In this document: positions 17,718-27,113 of the stretch, piece by piece
Position numbering within the stretch: position 1 is the first letter of the stretch
How the letters are laid out: every line of letters begins with the position of its first letter
Assembly (NCBI GenBank): GCA_040772065.1
Contig: JAXGYX010000001.1
Coordinates: 1,612,001 to 1,676,000, forward strand
DNA length: 64,000 bases
Reading direction: 5' to 3'
Origin: JAXGYX01 sp040772065
GTDB lineage: Bacteria; Bacillota; Clostridia; Saccharofermentanales; Fastidiosipilaceae
Program-made: the position numbers and the translations under genes
Notes under the pieces: generated by a model
Seen by the model: only the letters and a program-made list of their open reading frames with translations
What the model was told of the DNA's origin: nothing
Database searches by the model: none

Positions 17718-19391
17718 ATGCTCTCTGACATTGAAATCGCCCGTCGCACAGCACTCAAACCCGTCTCACAACTGGCCTCCGAATTGGGCATCATGCCGAA
17801 AGAAATCTTCAATTACGGAACTTACAAGGCCAAACTCGACACCGAGGCGATTCAGCGCAGGATGCGAAACAAGCCGAATGGCAAGCTGGTGCTGGTCACC
17901 GCCGTCAACCCGACTCCGGCCGGCGAGGGCAAGACCACGATGACTGTGGGGCTCGGCCAGGCTCTGAACCGGCTTGGGCACAAAACAATGATCGCCTTGA
18001 GAGAACCCTCTCTCGGCCCGGTCTTCGGCATCAAAGGCGGAGCAGCGGGCGGCGGCTACTCACAAGTCGTGCCGATGGAGGATATCAATCTGCATTTCAC
18101 CGGGGATCTGCACGCCGTCACCGCGGCCAACAATCTTTGCTCCGCCATACTCGACAATCACATCCAACAAGGCAACGAGTTGAACATCGATCCACGCAGA
18201 ATCGTGTGGAAGCGCTGTCTTGACATGAACGACCGCGTGCTGCGCAACGTCGTGGTCGGCCTGGGGGGGCCATTTAATGGGACACCCCGCGAGGATCATT
18301 TCCAAATCACGGTCGCCTCGGAAGTCATGGCGGTTTTCTGCCTTGCCTCCAATTTGCGGGATTTGCGGGAGCGGCTCGCCAAGATCGTCGTCGCGTTCAC
18401 CTACGACGGCCAACCGGTCACCACAGCGGATCTTAAGGTGGATGGCGCCATGACTGTGTTGCTCAAAGACGCGTTCAATCCCAATCTTGTACAGACGCTG
18501 GAGAACACACCCGCTCTTATGCATGGTGGGCCGTTCGCCAACATCGCCCACGGCTGCAACAGCCTGGCCGCCACCAAACTAGGCTTGAAGCTGGCGGATA
18601 TTTTAGTGACGGAAGCCGGCTTCGGAGCGGATTTGGGCGCCGAAAAATTCTTTGATATCAAATGCCGCTATGGTGATCTAAAACCCGACGTGGCGGTGAT
18701 CGTCACCACGGTACGCTCTCTAAAATATAATGGTAATGTGCCCAAAGATCAGTTGCGAACCGAAAATCTTGACGCTCTGAAAAAGGGAATCGCGAATCTT
18801 GATAAACATTTGGAGAATTTGCAAAAATTCGGTGTCCCCTGTGTCGTGTCGATCAATCGCTTCGCTTCCGACACCGACGCCGAACTGGATTTTATCGTCA
18901 AACATTGCGAAAGCAAAGAAGTGCGCTGCGCGATCGCCGAGGTTTTCACAAATGGCGGAGCCGGCGGCGAAGCGGCCGGCAAGGAAGTTTTGGCCGCCTT
19001 GGAGACAGAGCGTCAGGCTTACAGGCCGCTTTATCCTTTGGCATTTTCTTTGGAAGACAAAATCCTTACCATCGCGAAAGAAATATATGGCGCCGGCAGT
19101 GTCCAGATTCAACCTCCCGCGCGAAAGGCGCTAAATGACTTCACCCGGATGGGTTATGGGGACCTGCCGGTCTGCATGGCGAAAACTCAATATTCACTTT
19201 CAGACAATCCGGCGTTGTTGGGCAGGCCGGAGAACTTTGAGCTGACCGTTCGTGACGCCACATTGTCCGCGGGCGCGGGGTTCATTGTTTGCCTGACCGG
19301 CGATGTCATGACCATGCCGGGGCTTGCGAAAAAGCCGTCTGCGCAGGATATTTTCTTGGACGATAACGGTCAAATACAAGGGTTGTTTTAA
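17718..19391 (+). CDS. fhs: Formate-tetrahydrofolate ligase
   Basis: 557-aa ATP-dependent enzyme making 10-formyl-THF from formate and THF, feeding purine synthesis and, in acetogens, the methyl branch of the Wood-Ljungdahl pathway. The P-loop region is TPAGEGKTTMTVGLGQAL (about residues 58-75), and REPSLGPVFGIKGGAAGGGY follows. The ATG at 17718 is preferred because AAGGAG lies 7 nt upstream and it gives the normal 556-557 aa length. It stands alone on the plus strand, and its 3' end overlaps the convergent AraC gene by 4 nt. No other Wood-Ljungdahl gene is in the window. Confidence 0.97.
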   Translation: MLSDIEIARRTALKPVSQLASELGIMPKEIFNYGTYKAKLDTEAIQRRMRNKPNGKLVLVTAVNPTPAGEGKTTMTVGLGQALNRLGHKTMIALREPSLGPVFGIKGGAAGGGYSQVVPMEDINLHFTGDLHAVTAANNLCSAILDNHIQQGNELNIDPRRIVWKRCLDMNDRVLRNVVVGLGGPFNGTPREDHFQITVASEVMAVFCLASNLRDLRERLAKIVVAFTYDGQPVTTADLKVDGAMTVLLKDAFNPNLVQTLENTPALMHGGPFANIAHGCNSLAATKLGLKLADILVTEAGFGADLGAEKFFDIKCRYGDLKPDVAVIVTTVRSLKYNGNVPKDQLRTENLDALKKGIANLDKHLENLQKFGVPCVVSINRFASDTDAELDFIVKHCESKEVRCAIAEVFTNGGAGGEAAGKEVLAALETERQAYRPLYPLAFSLEDKILTIAKEIYGAGSVQIQPPARKALNDFTRMGYGDLPVCMAKTQYSLSDNPALLGRPENFELTVRDATLSAGAGFIVCLTGDVMTMPGLAKKPSAQDIFLDDNGQIQGLF

Positions 19392-20323
19392 TTCGACGCG
19401 GGTGGCGCACTGATTTTTCTGCGATACTCCATCGGAGTCATACCCATGATTTTGCGAAACGCCACGTTGAATCTTTGAGGGCTGGCGAAGCCGATTTGTT
19501 CGGCGATGCTGCTGATCTTCAAATCCTGATCGCGCAGCAGATCGCAGGATTTTTGAATGCGGATCTCAATTAAATACGCCATTGGGCTTTGGCCCATCTC
19601 CTCACGAAAAGCCCGTGCGAAATAACCTTGACTGAGAAAGACATAGCCCGCCACATCCGAAACCGAAATATTCTCGTTATAATTGTCGATCATGTATTGC
19701 TTCGCGATATGTACAAGCTCCGCCGCCTTGCCTGTGCGCACCAACAAAGACTCCTCCCAGCCCTCCTTCAAGGCGCGCGAGATCGTCACCAGAAGTTCGG
19801 TGGCAAGCAGTCTCATCATCAGCTCTTTATTATATAGATCGGACGAATTCTCATAATGAATTCGTTCAATCAGCTCTGAGATAATCACACGATTGGTTCC
19901 GCGAATCATCATGCAGGGCTGCAAATCTATGCCATAGTCGTCTTCCGCCGTCACATACTTCATAAACTCATCCATGGAGACCGAGGAAATCCGGCAAAAC
20001 GCCCTGTCACCTTCACTGATATTGGTGAAACCAAAATACACGGTCGTGATATCGGTGAACGTCTCTTTCACGCGACAGATATGAGGTGTGTCCGGGCGGA
20101 TTAAAATTGTGGCGCCCGCCCGGACTTCATATGTTTTATTATCAAACTCATATTCCACCGCACCACTTTTGACGTGGCTGAGCTCATAGACGTGACGGGC
20201 TCCCGGCATCTTCTTTTCATCACCTTTTCGGTAACTGCGCGCCAGACCTTTAAAAACGACCGGGATCGAGCCAATGGAATCCTGTATGCTTTGCTCGATG
20301 CTTGGCAATATATCTTTTAACAT
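19388..20323 (-). CDS. AraC-family transcriptional regulator
   Basis: 311-aa regulator with an N-terminal cupin-like ligand domain (about 40-120, with VRAGATILIRPDTPHICRV). A C-terminal pair of AraC helix-turn-helix motifs lies at about 210-305 (ISVSDVAGYVFLSQGYFARAFREEMGQSP and ISSIAEQIGFASPQRFNVAFRKIMGMTPMEYR). It probably responds to a small metabolite such as a sugar, but no target operon is adjacent. Its stop codon overlaps the fhs stop from the opposite strand, so the two transcripts are antisense at their ends. Confidence 0.93.
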   Translation of the reverse strand: MLKDILPSIEQSIQDSIGSIPVVFKGLARSYRKGDEKKMPGARHVYELSHVKSGAVEYEFDNKTYEVRAGATILIRPDTPHICRVKETFTDITTVYFGFTNISEGDRAFCRISSVSMDEFMKYVTAEDDYGIDLQPCMMIRGTNRVIISELIERIHYENSSDLYNKELMMRLLATELLVTISRALKEGWEESLLVRTGKAAELVHIAKQYMIDNYNENISVSDVAGYVFLSQGYFARAFREEMGQSPMAYLIEIRIQKSCDLLRDQDLKISSIAEQIGFASPQRFNVAFRKIMGMTPMEYRRKISAPPASN

Positions 20324-20461
20324 TCACTCCTCAGATTTCATATATTCATTAAAAACAAAGTGGTGACTCAAACTCAATCAGAATCACCTTAATTTATTAT
20401 ATTTTCAAGCATTTTACCACAACACGCCTTCAATTTTTCTTGAACCGCGGTTGAGAGCGAC

Positions 20462-20716
20462 TTAAATTCCCAAGGCGTCGGTATCGACGCCCTGCAACAA
20501 CGCGATAAGATTTTTTGTCTCTTCCCCGTTCAGCCCGATTCCTCTGCTCATCTTGTTGTGATCCGGGTTCCACTCTCGGATATCCAAGCGTGGCCTCGCC
20601 TGATTCCACGAAACGACATTCACTTCTTTTGTCCAGCCGGTCGGGCTGATACTAAGGCATCCGATTGATTCATGAATCTCGTAGGTCACTTCTCTGTCTT
20701 GCTGTCTTGTCGTCAT
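20462..20716 (-). CDS. YdbC/PC4-like small nucleic-acid-binding protein
   Basis: 84-aa protein resembling the YdbC family, which has a PC4-type single-strand nucleic-acid-binding fold. Diagnostic stretches are HESIGCLSISPTGWTKEVN, VVSWNQARPRLDIREWNPDH and KMSRGIGLNGEETKNLI. The ATG at 20716 is chosen because AGGAGG lies 4 nt before it and the downstream part alone matches the family; a longer frame upstream is probably not translated. It is probably monocistronic; its cellular role is unknown. Confidence 0.85.
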   Translation of the reverse strand: MTTRQQDREVTYEIHESIGCLSISPTGWTKEVNVVSWNQARPRLDIREWNPDHNKMSRGIGLNGEETKNLIALLQGVDTDALGI

Positions 20717-20923
20717 ATAACCTCCTGATCGTTGCGAAACCGATACATGCGACGAGACTAAAGATGATGTCGAATACCGAATTCGACCGCTGCCTCGACG
20801 CTCCTTCCATATCATGATAGAGGTGCGTGCGCCATTCGCCCGATTTGTTTTTTCGACAAATTCCACATTTCTCAACAGCCTATCCGGTATTGGGACAAGG
20901 CAAGGCGTTCGATCGAAATCCGG

Positions 20924-20963
20924 AAAAAGCAAACCGGAACGAATTTATCTTCGATCCGGTTTG
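20924..20963 (-). terminator. Terminator of clpX
   Basis: On the minus strand a perfect 9-bp stem (CAAACCGGA with TCCGGTTTG; 20955-20963 and 20930-20938) is followed by C and five T. It lies about 45 bp after the clpX stop. The rest of the 20717-21008 gap shows no gene. Confidence 0.85.
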
Positions 20964-21008
20964 TCAGTTTGTCAATTCAAACCTCAAGCAGTGTAAACAG
21001 GTCCGGAG

Positions 21009-22331
21009 TCAGGCGATCTTCTCCGGTCTGCCGATGATGGTCGGTTGATCATGACCGGTCACGCAGGACTCGGTGACGACGCAGCGTTCGACATTCTCCA
21101 ATGAAGGCACATCGTACATCACGTCCATCATGATCTCCTCAATCACCGCGCGCAGTCCACGCGCGCCGGTCTTGCGTTCCAAAGCCAGACGCGCGATCGC
21201 CCGCACCGCCTCTTCTTCAAACTCCAACTCAACACCGTCCAGCTTAAGCATATAGCGATACTGTTTGATCAAGGCGTTCTTGGGCTCGCTCAAAATACGA
21301 ACCAAGGCGTCCTCATCCAAGCTCTCCAAGGTCACGGCGACCGGAACGCGTCCAATGAATTCCGGAATCAATCCATATTTCAAAAGGTCCTGAGGTTCCA
21401 GCAATGTCAGCGCGCGGGTATCCTTGTGTTCGGATTCCGGCTCAATGGTCGCTCCGAAACCAATGGATTTTTTCCCGACACGATCCTGAATGATCTTCTC
21501 AAGACCGTCAAACGCTCCACCGCAGATAAACAAAATATTGGTCGTGTCGATCTGCAAAAAATCCTGATGCGGGTGCTTGCGTCCACCTTGAGGCGGCACA
21601 TTCGCGACTGTGCTCTCCAGGATTTTCAACAAAGCCTGCTGCACGCCTTCCCCGCTGACATCCCGCGTGATCGAGGGGTTGTCCGAGCGTCGGGTGATCT
21701 TGTCGATCTCATCAATATAGATGATCCCTCTTTCTGCCCGCTCGATGTCGAAATCCGCGTTTTGAATCAACTTCAATAAAATATTCTCGACATCCTCGCC
21801 CACATAACCGGCCTCGGTCAACGCGGTCGCGTCCGCCATCGCGAACGGGACATCCAGCAGTCTCGCCAAGGTCTGCGCCAGCAAAGTCTTGCCCGAGCCG
21901 GTCGGTCCGATCAGCATGATATTGCTTTTGGTCAACTCGACAGGCTCAAGCTGTTCTGCGTTGGCCACGCCCTCGGCGTACACCCGTTTATAGTGGTTGT
22001 ACACCGCGACGGAGAGCGCCTTTTTCGCGTCTTCCTGGCCGATGACGTAGTCATCCAGCGCTTTTTTTATCTCATGCGGAGTCGGCACCTCACCGTCCGG
22101 CAAAGGAGGTTCGGACTGCTTGGTCAGCAGATCCTCGCCATCCAACATCGAACTGCACAGATCAATGCACTCGTTACAAATAAAGACGTCCGGTCCTGCG
22201 ATCATACGCTCGACCTGTGACTCATCTTTTCCACAAAACGAGCACACGAGCGGTCCAAAAAAATTATACTCATCCTTTGGAGGATGTCCATCACCGGCTT
22301 TCGGTGGATTGGTTTTGTCCTTATCTGACAT
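21009..22331 (-). CDS. clpX: ClpX, ATPase subunit of ClpXP
   Basis: 440-aa AAA+ unfoldase that feeds substrates to ClpP. The N-terminal zinc-binding domain has the four cysteines CSFC...CNEC (about residues 30-56). Walker A is GPTGSGKTLLAQ (about 138) and Walker B is IIYIDEIDKI. The ClpP-docking loop region is EYNFFG-independent; the IGFG tripeptide is visible in KKSIGFGATIEP. It follows clpP by only 2 nt, so the two subunits are co-transcribed, as in many Clostridia. Confidence 0.97.
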   Translation of the reverse strand: MSDKDKTNPPKAGDGHPPKDEYNFFGPLVCSFCGKDESQVERMIAGPDVFICNECIDLCSSMLDGEDLLTKQSEPPLPDGEVPTPHEIKKALDDYVIGQEDAKKALSVAVYNHYKRVYAEGVANAEQLEPVELTKSNIMLIGPTGSGKTLLAQTLARLLDVPFAMADATALTEAGYVGEDVENILLKLIQNADFDIERAERGIIYIDEIDKITRRSDNPSITRDVSGEGVQQALLKILESTVANVPPQGGRKHPHQDFLQIDTTNILFICGGAFDGLEKIIQDRVGKKSIGFGATIEPESEHKDTRALTLLEPQDLLKYGLIPEFIGRVPVAVTLESLDEDALVRILSEPKNALIKQYRYMLKLDGVELEFEEEAVRAIARLALERKTGARGLRAVIEEIMMDVMYDVPSLENVERCVVTESCVTGHDQPTIIGRPEKIA

Positions 22332-22333
22332 AA

Positions 22334-22918
22334 TTAGGCCCTCTTGGTCATGATTTCGTCAATGATACCGTATTCTTTCGCCTCTTCAGCCGACAACCAA
22401 TTGTCACGGTCGGTATCTTTTTGGATTGTCTCATAGCTTTGGCCGGTGCGCTCCGCCAAGATCGTGTTCAAACGGTGTTTGGTTTGGCGAATGTGCTCCG
22501 CGGCGATTGAGATATCCGACGCCTGTCCTTGCGCTCCACCGGACGGTTGATGGATCATCACCTCCGCGTTTGGCAGACAGAAGCGCTTGCCCGGCGCGCC
22601 CGCTGCCAGCAAAAAGGCGCCCATGCTGGCGGCCATGCCCATGCAGATGGTCTGCACGTCCGGTTTGATGTATTGCATGGTGTCATAAATCATCAAGCCA
22701 CTGCTCACCTCACCGCCGGGGCTGTTGATATAAAACTGGATATCCTTTTCCGGATCTTCGGCTTCCAAAAATAACAATTGAGCGGTCACCAAACTGGCGG
22801 TCACCGAGTTGACTTCCTCACTCAAAATAATAATTCGTTCTTTTAAAAGACGTGAAAAAATATCATACGCGCGTTCGCCACGGTTGGTGGTTTCAATAAC
22901 GGTTGGTACTAAACTCAT
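22334..22918 (-). CDS. clpP: ClpP protease subunit
   Basis: 194-aa serine protease forming the ClpP barrel. The catalytic triad is visible as Ser in GMAASMGAFL, His in VMIHQPSGG and Asp in TDRDNWLSAEEA. The ATG at 22918 is preferred over one at 22924 because AAGGAG is then 8 nt away and the N-terminus becomes the usual MSLVPTVIE. An isolated AGTCAAA heptad lies upstream, but there is no tandem CtsR operator. tig lies upstream in the same direction behind a terminator. Confidence 0.97.
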   Translation of the reverse strand: MSLVPTVIETTNRGERAYDIFSRLLKERIIILSEEVNSVTASLVTAQLLFLEAEDPEKDIQFYINSPGGEVSSGLMIYDTMQYIKPDVQTICMGMAASMGAFLLAAGAPGKRFCLPNAEVMIHQPSGGAQGQASDISIAAEHIRQTKHRLNTILAERTGQSYETIQKDTDRDNWLSAEEAKEYGIIDEIMTKRA

Positions 22919-23068
22919 TGTCATCTCTCCTTTTCAATCAGTGTCAGTCATCTCAAAGCGATCATTCTAGTGGATCGCTGATTAAAGTATCTTACCATAA
23001 GTTAAGGATAGTCAAAGTGAATTTTCTGTTAATTGGCGGGTAATTCGTGATTGTTTTCAAAGATTCAC

Positions 23069-23112
23069 GAAAAAACCCGACTATGAATGGCAAAACGCCA
23101 TTCCAGCCGGGT
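23069..23112 (-). terminator. Terminator of tig
   Basis: A long hairpin on the minus strand (ACCCGGCTGGAATGGC with GCCATTCATAGTCGGGT, two mismatches) is followed by six T. It ends 35 bp beyond the trigger factor stop, separating tig from clpP. Confidence 0.9.
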
Positions 23113-23146
23113 ATTCAACCGAATGATGTCGGCCATTAAGTATATT

Positions 23147-24493
23147 TTAGGCGTCCTCGGTGGTGTCCGATTCCTCAGACGGCTCGTCAGCTTCTTCCAC
23201 TTCAGGCGCGGCGACCGGCAGCGCTTCATTTTTGACAAGTTCAAGGGCTTTGCGGAAGCGAATATCGTTGTTCAGCATGGAAAAGTCATTGTTAAAGACG
23301 TTTCGCACCTGATCTTCTTCCATATTGTACCGTTCCGCCATGGTTTTGATCTCAGTGTCGATATCTTCCTCGGTGACCTCGAAATCTTCGGTCTGCGCGA
23401 TCGCCTCAAGAACCAACGAGGTGCGGACCCGCTGTTCGGCGTCGGCCGCCAACGTCTGGCGATAGTCAACCACGGTCTGTCCGAGGTATCCAAGGTACTG
23501 GTCGAGTGTCAAGCCCATTCCCTGCATCTCGCGTTCCTGCTGAGATATCATACTATCCAGTTCATTCTCAATCATGATCCGCGGCAGATCGATCGTGGCG
23601 TTCGCCGTGACCACCGCGACCGCGTTGTTTTCAAATTCCGCATCCGCCTGTCTTTGCGCTGCCTCCTCGAGACCCTTGCGCAGATCGGCGGTATACTCCT
23701 CCAGAGTGTCAAATTCACTGACATCCTTGGCGAACTCGTCATCCAGTTCCGGAAGTTCTTTGACTTTGATTGAGTTCACGCGCACTTTGAACACCACCGG
23801 CTTGCCGGCCAGGTCCTCCGCGTGATAGTCCTCCGGGAAAGACAGATTGACATCAAACTCATCACCCGGATTGTGACCAATAATCTGCTCTTCGAAACCC
23901 GGAATGAAAGAATTCGAGCCGATAACCAGATCGTGATCCTCGGCAGTGCCACCTTCAAACTGGACATCGTCGTCAAAACCTTCATAGTTGATATTCACCG
24001 TGTCACCATCTTCGGCCGGACGGTCATCGATCGGAACCATGCGGGAGTTGCGCTGTTGTATGCGCAGCAGCTCTTCTTCCACTTGACTGTCGGTCACTTC
24101 GGAATCAGTGCGCACCGCTTCGACACCCTTATATTGACCCAGTTCGACTTCCGGTTTATTTGTCACTGTGATTACAGCTTTCAACCCTTTATCCGAACCA
24201 ATTTCCTGAACATCAATTTCGGGCCTGGACACCGGGTCGAGCTCATACTCCCGGATCGCCTCCATATAGGCTGGGTTGATCACATCGTCTATGGCGTCAT
24301 CGTATAAAACTCCCTCGCCATAGTAACGTTTGACCATGCCGATCGGAGCCTTGCCCTTGCGAAATCCCGGAATTGAAAATCGGTTCGCATTCTTCTTAAA
24401 TGAACGCTCGAGAGCCGCTTTGAACTCTTCCGCCGGAACTTCAATTGTCAATTCAATGACATTATGTTCTTTTCGATCAATTATTGACGCCAT
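23147..24493 (-). CDS. tig: Trigger factor chaperone
   Basis: 448-aa ribosome-bound chaperone and peptidyl-prolyl isomerase. The N-terminal ribosome-binding signature GFRKGKAP is at about residues 44-51. The FKBP-type domain is about 155-240 (DGDTVNINYEGFDDDVQFEGG). The C-terminal helical arms fill the rest, ending in an acidic tail with repeated Glu/Asp. It lies upstream of clpP-clpX, the common tig-clpP-clpX order. It diverges from the RNase J gene. Confidence 0.96.
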   Translation of the reverse strand: MASIIDRKEHNVIELTIEVPAEEFKAALERSFKKNANRFSIPGFRKGKAPIGMVKRYYGEGVLYDDAIDDVINPAYMEAIREYELDPVSRPEIDVQEIGSDKGLKAVITVTNKPEVELGQYKGVEAVRTDSEVTDSQVEEELLRIQQRNSRMVPIDDRPAEDGDTVNINYEGFDDDVQFEGGTAEDHDLVIGSNSFIPGFEEQIIGHNPGDEFDVNLSFPEDYHAEDLAGKPVVFKVRVNSIKVKELPELDDEFAKDVSEFDTLEEYTADLRKGLEEAAQRQADAEFENNAVAVVTANATIDLPRIMIENELDSMISQQEREMQGMGLTLDQYLGYLGQTVVDYRQTLAADAEQRVRTSLVLEAIAQTEDFEVTEEDIDTEIKTMAERYNMEEDQVRNVFNNDFSMLNNDIRFRKALELVKNEALPVAAPEVEEADEPSEESDTTEDA

Positions 24494-24914
24494 ATTATCC
24501 TCCTACAGATCACATTACATGATCCGAACCAGTTTGAATTGCCTGGAGATTCTAACACAAACGAGGGATCAGTGTAAAGTGAAATGGCACTTGTATGTTC
24601 AAAATAAATAATCTATGATTGACTGCGTATGTGGTTTAAGTTCGTTATTTGGCACGCTATCCGTCAAAATGTCAGTATTCCTGCACGAACCACCGATTAT
24701 TAAAATTATTATGGAACACGTGCGCGTCTCACGGCGAACGAGTTCTTAATGAATATAAGAACAACCGGGCAAGCTGCTTTATTTTGCTTGCGACAAAATC
24801 ATCGGATTTGCTTTTCATGCCTTATCCGCATGTTTATTTTGCTCAAAAACAACTTATTTCGCAGTCAGTTGCCTACGTCGGGCAGGACTTACGGTTCTGT
24901 CACTTAGGAGAATT
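24494..24914. other. Intergenic region between tig and the RNase J gene
   Basis: About 420 bp of AT-rich sequence between divergent genes, presumably holding both promoters. I saw no CIRCE element, CtsR site, RNA gene or credible ORF. A GGAG ribosome-binding site lies just before the RNase J start, so a leader of a few hundred bases is possible. Confidence 0.5.
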
Positions 24915-27077
24915 ATGACAAATCAACCCAAACAATCTAAACAATCCAATCAATCTAAACAATCCGGCCAACCGGCCTCGGGGCGCGATCGCTCCGGCAA
25001 AACCTCCGGTCAAGTAGGCGGAATCCAAAATCAGTACGCCGCCGGCCGCGCCAAGTCTTCGAGAAAATCTTCAGGACGGCCGTCCACACGTGGCACAGGC
25101 ACGCAGGCGGGCGCCGACCGGCGTGGACAGGCTCGCCCAAAAAACGCCGGTTCCGGCCAACGGACCGGTGGTTCCGGCCAACAGACCGGTGGTTCCGGGC
25201 GCGCCGGACAGAGCGACGCCCGAGTGTGTCAAACACGCTCGTCCACCGTTAAAAAGGGATCAACAACAGGACGTCGACCCAAGCGCCGTTACAACCAAGA
25301 AGTCACATTGAACCTCACCAACCTACCGAACTTCTCACCTCAGCTGTCGCGCGCAAGTCTGCGCTCAGTACAAGGTCAGTCTGTCAATAAAGCGAAGAAA
25401 AAACATGGCAAGGCACTCAAAGTCATTCCGCTGGGCGGACTATGCGAAATTGGCAAAAACATGACCCTTTATGAGTACGGCAACGACATGATTATCGTCG
25501 ACATCGGTGTGGCGTTTCCAGAAGAGACCCAGCCGGGCATCGACTCGGTCATTCCCGATATGACTTACGTGCTCGAAAACCGCAACAAATTGCGCGGCAT
25601 TTTTCTTACCCATGGACATGAGGACCACATCGGCTCGCTGGCCTATTTGCTCAAGAGCGTGGACGTACCGGTCTATGGCGGACGCCTCACAATGGAGCTG
25701 GTCGACTTTAAAATTGAAGAAAAAGGCATTCGCGGCCGCGCCAATAATTTGCGCATCATCCAGCCAGGAGAGAAAATTCGAGCCGGCTGTTTTGAAGTTG
25801 AGGCGATTCACGTCAACCACAGCATAGCCGACGCCTTTTCCTTCGCGATCGACACTCCGGCCGGCATGTGCATCCACTCGGGAGACTTTAAGATTGACTA
25901 CACGCCGATCCATGGCAAGCCCATCGATTTACGCCGTTTCGCCGCCCTTGGCGAAAAAGGTGTTTTGCTGTTCATGTGCGAAAGCACCAACATCGAGCGT
26001 GCGGGGTTTTCAAGTTCTGAAAAAACTGTCGGCGAGGCTTTTTCGGGGCACTTCAAAAAAGCCAAAGGGCGCATACTTGTGGCCACATTCTCTTCCAATG
26101 TGCACCGCGTGCAACAGGTGATCACAGCGGCCGAGCAAAATGATCGCAAGGTCGCACTGGTTGGTCGCAGCATGCTGAACGTCTGCCGGGCTGCGAACAA
26201 TATTGGATACCTCGACATGAAGCCGGGCACCTTGATCGACGTGGCGGACATCAATCAATACCCACCCGAAAAACTGGTGATCATCACAACCGGCAGTCAG
26301 GGCGAGCCACTAGCGGCCTTGACACGCATGGCGTTCTCCGAGCACCGTTTTGTGGAGATCAATTCCTCAGACACGGTCATTATCTCCGCCACGCCGATTC
26401 CGGGTAACGAAAAGCCGATTTACCGTGTAATTAATGAATTATACAAACGCGGAGCCAAGGTGGTCTACTCCGACCTTGCGGACATTCACGTCTCCGGGCA
26501 CGCTTATCGCGAAGAGATCAAGATCTTGCATCAACTCATTCATCCGAAATATTTTCTGCCGGGACATGGCGAATATCGTCATCTTTACATGCACGCTCAA
26601 TTGGCGAACGAGATGGGCCAACCTTGGAATTCTATCTATCTGTTGAATAACGGCGATATTTTTCAAATCTCACAAGACAACAACAACGAAGCCGGAATCG
26701 TGGGTTACGCTCAGGCGGACGCGATCATGATCGACGGTGCGCCGGACAGCACCGTCGACACCGAGGTGTTGAATCAAAGAAAAACGCTGTCGGATGATGG
26801 CGTGATCACCGTCTCTCTCGCGGTGGACGTCGCAAAGAAAAGATTGTTGGGCGAACCCGTGGTCCACACGCGCGGCTTTATTTACGAAAAAGACATCGGC
26901 TCAATGAATCAGACCATCATCAAACGGGTCAATCAGTTCGTCAACAAGGCGAGGCAGTCCGATCAGCCTTTCTTGCCGTCGATCAGATCGAACGCTTTGC
27001 GCAATCAATTGCAAAGTGTTTTATATAGTCACACCCACCGCAGACCGGTGCTGTTGCTTTCAATCATCGAAGTTTGA
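24915..27077 (+). CDS. rnj: Ribonuclease J with long disordered N-terminus
   Basis: 720-aa metallo-beta-lactamase/beta-CASP nuclease. RNase J has endonuclease and 5'-3' exonuclease activity in RNA decay and maturation. The catalytic motif is THGHEDHIGSL (about residues 232-242). HSIADAFSFAIDTPAG, HSGDFKID, ATFSSNVHRVQQ and HVSGHAYREE are the further signatures. The core begins about residue 165 (ALKVIPLGGLCEIGKNMT). The preceding 165 residues are Gly/Gln/Ser/Arg-rich and repetitive (GSGQRTG, GSGQQTG, KQSNQSKQS), resembling RNA-binding disordered tails. Most RNase J proteins are about 555-600 aa. A GGAG site lies 7 nt upstream of the ATG. Confidence 0.94.
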   Translation: MTNQPKQSKQSNQSKQSGQPASGRDRSGKTSGQVGGIQNQYAAGRAKSSRKSSGRPSTRGTGTQAGADRRGQARPKNAGSGQRTGGSGQQTGGSGRAGQSDARVCQTRSSTVKKGSTTGRRPKRRYNQEVTLNLTNLPNFSPQLSRASLRSVQGQSVNKAKKKHGKALKVIPLGGLCEIGKNMTLYEYGNDMIIVDIGVAFPEETQPGIDSVIPDMTYVLENRNKLRGIFLTHGHEDHIGSLAYLLKSVDVPVYGGRLTMELVDFKIEEKGIRGRANNLRIIQPGEKIRAGCFEVEAIHVNHSIADAFSFAIDTPAGMCIHSGDFKIDYTPIHGKPIDLRRFAALGEKGVLLFMCESTNIERAGFSSSEKTVGEAFSGHFKKAKGRILVATFSSNVHRVQQVITAAEQNDRKVALVGRSMLNVCRAANNIGYLDMKPGTLIDVADINQYPPEKLVIITTGSQGEPLAALTRMAFSEHRFVEINSSDTVIISATPIPGNEKPIYRVINELYKRGAKVVYSDLADIHVSGHAYREEIKILHQLIHPKYFLPGHGEYRHLYMHAQLANEMGQPWNSIYLLNNGDIFQISQDNNNEAGIVGYAQADAIMIDGAPDSTVDTEVLNQRKTLSDDGVITVSLAVDVAKKRLLGEPVVHTRGFIYEKDIGSMNQTIIKRVNQFVNKARQSDQPFLPSIRSNALRNQLQSVLYSHTHRRPVLLLSIIEV
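25149..25199 (+). repeat. 21-bp tandem repeat in the RNase J gene
   Basis: Two nearly identical 21-bp units (25149-25169 and 25170-25190, one base different) and a 9-bp partial third unit encode GSGQ-R/Q-TG repeats in the disordered N-terminus. Such in-frame repeats can vary in copy number between strains. Confidence 0.85.
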
Positions 27078-27113
27078 TTTTTGAGGCACACTTAAGTCAA
27101 TGAGGAACGTTTC

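Noticed and set aside
22925..23068. CtsR operator before clpP
   Set aside because: Only one AGTCAAA heptad occurs; the required direct repeat is missing.
24649..24918. 89-codon plus-strand frame before the RNase J gene
   Set aside because: No protein-like features or Shine-Dalgarno; it lies in an AT-rich promoter region.
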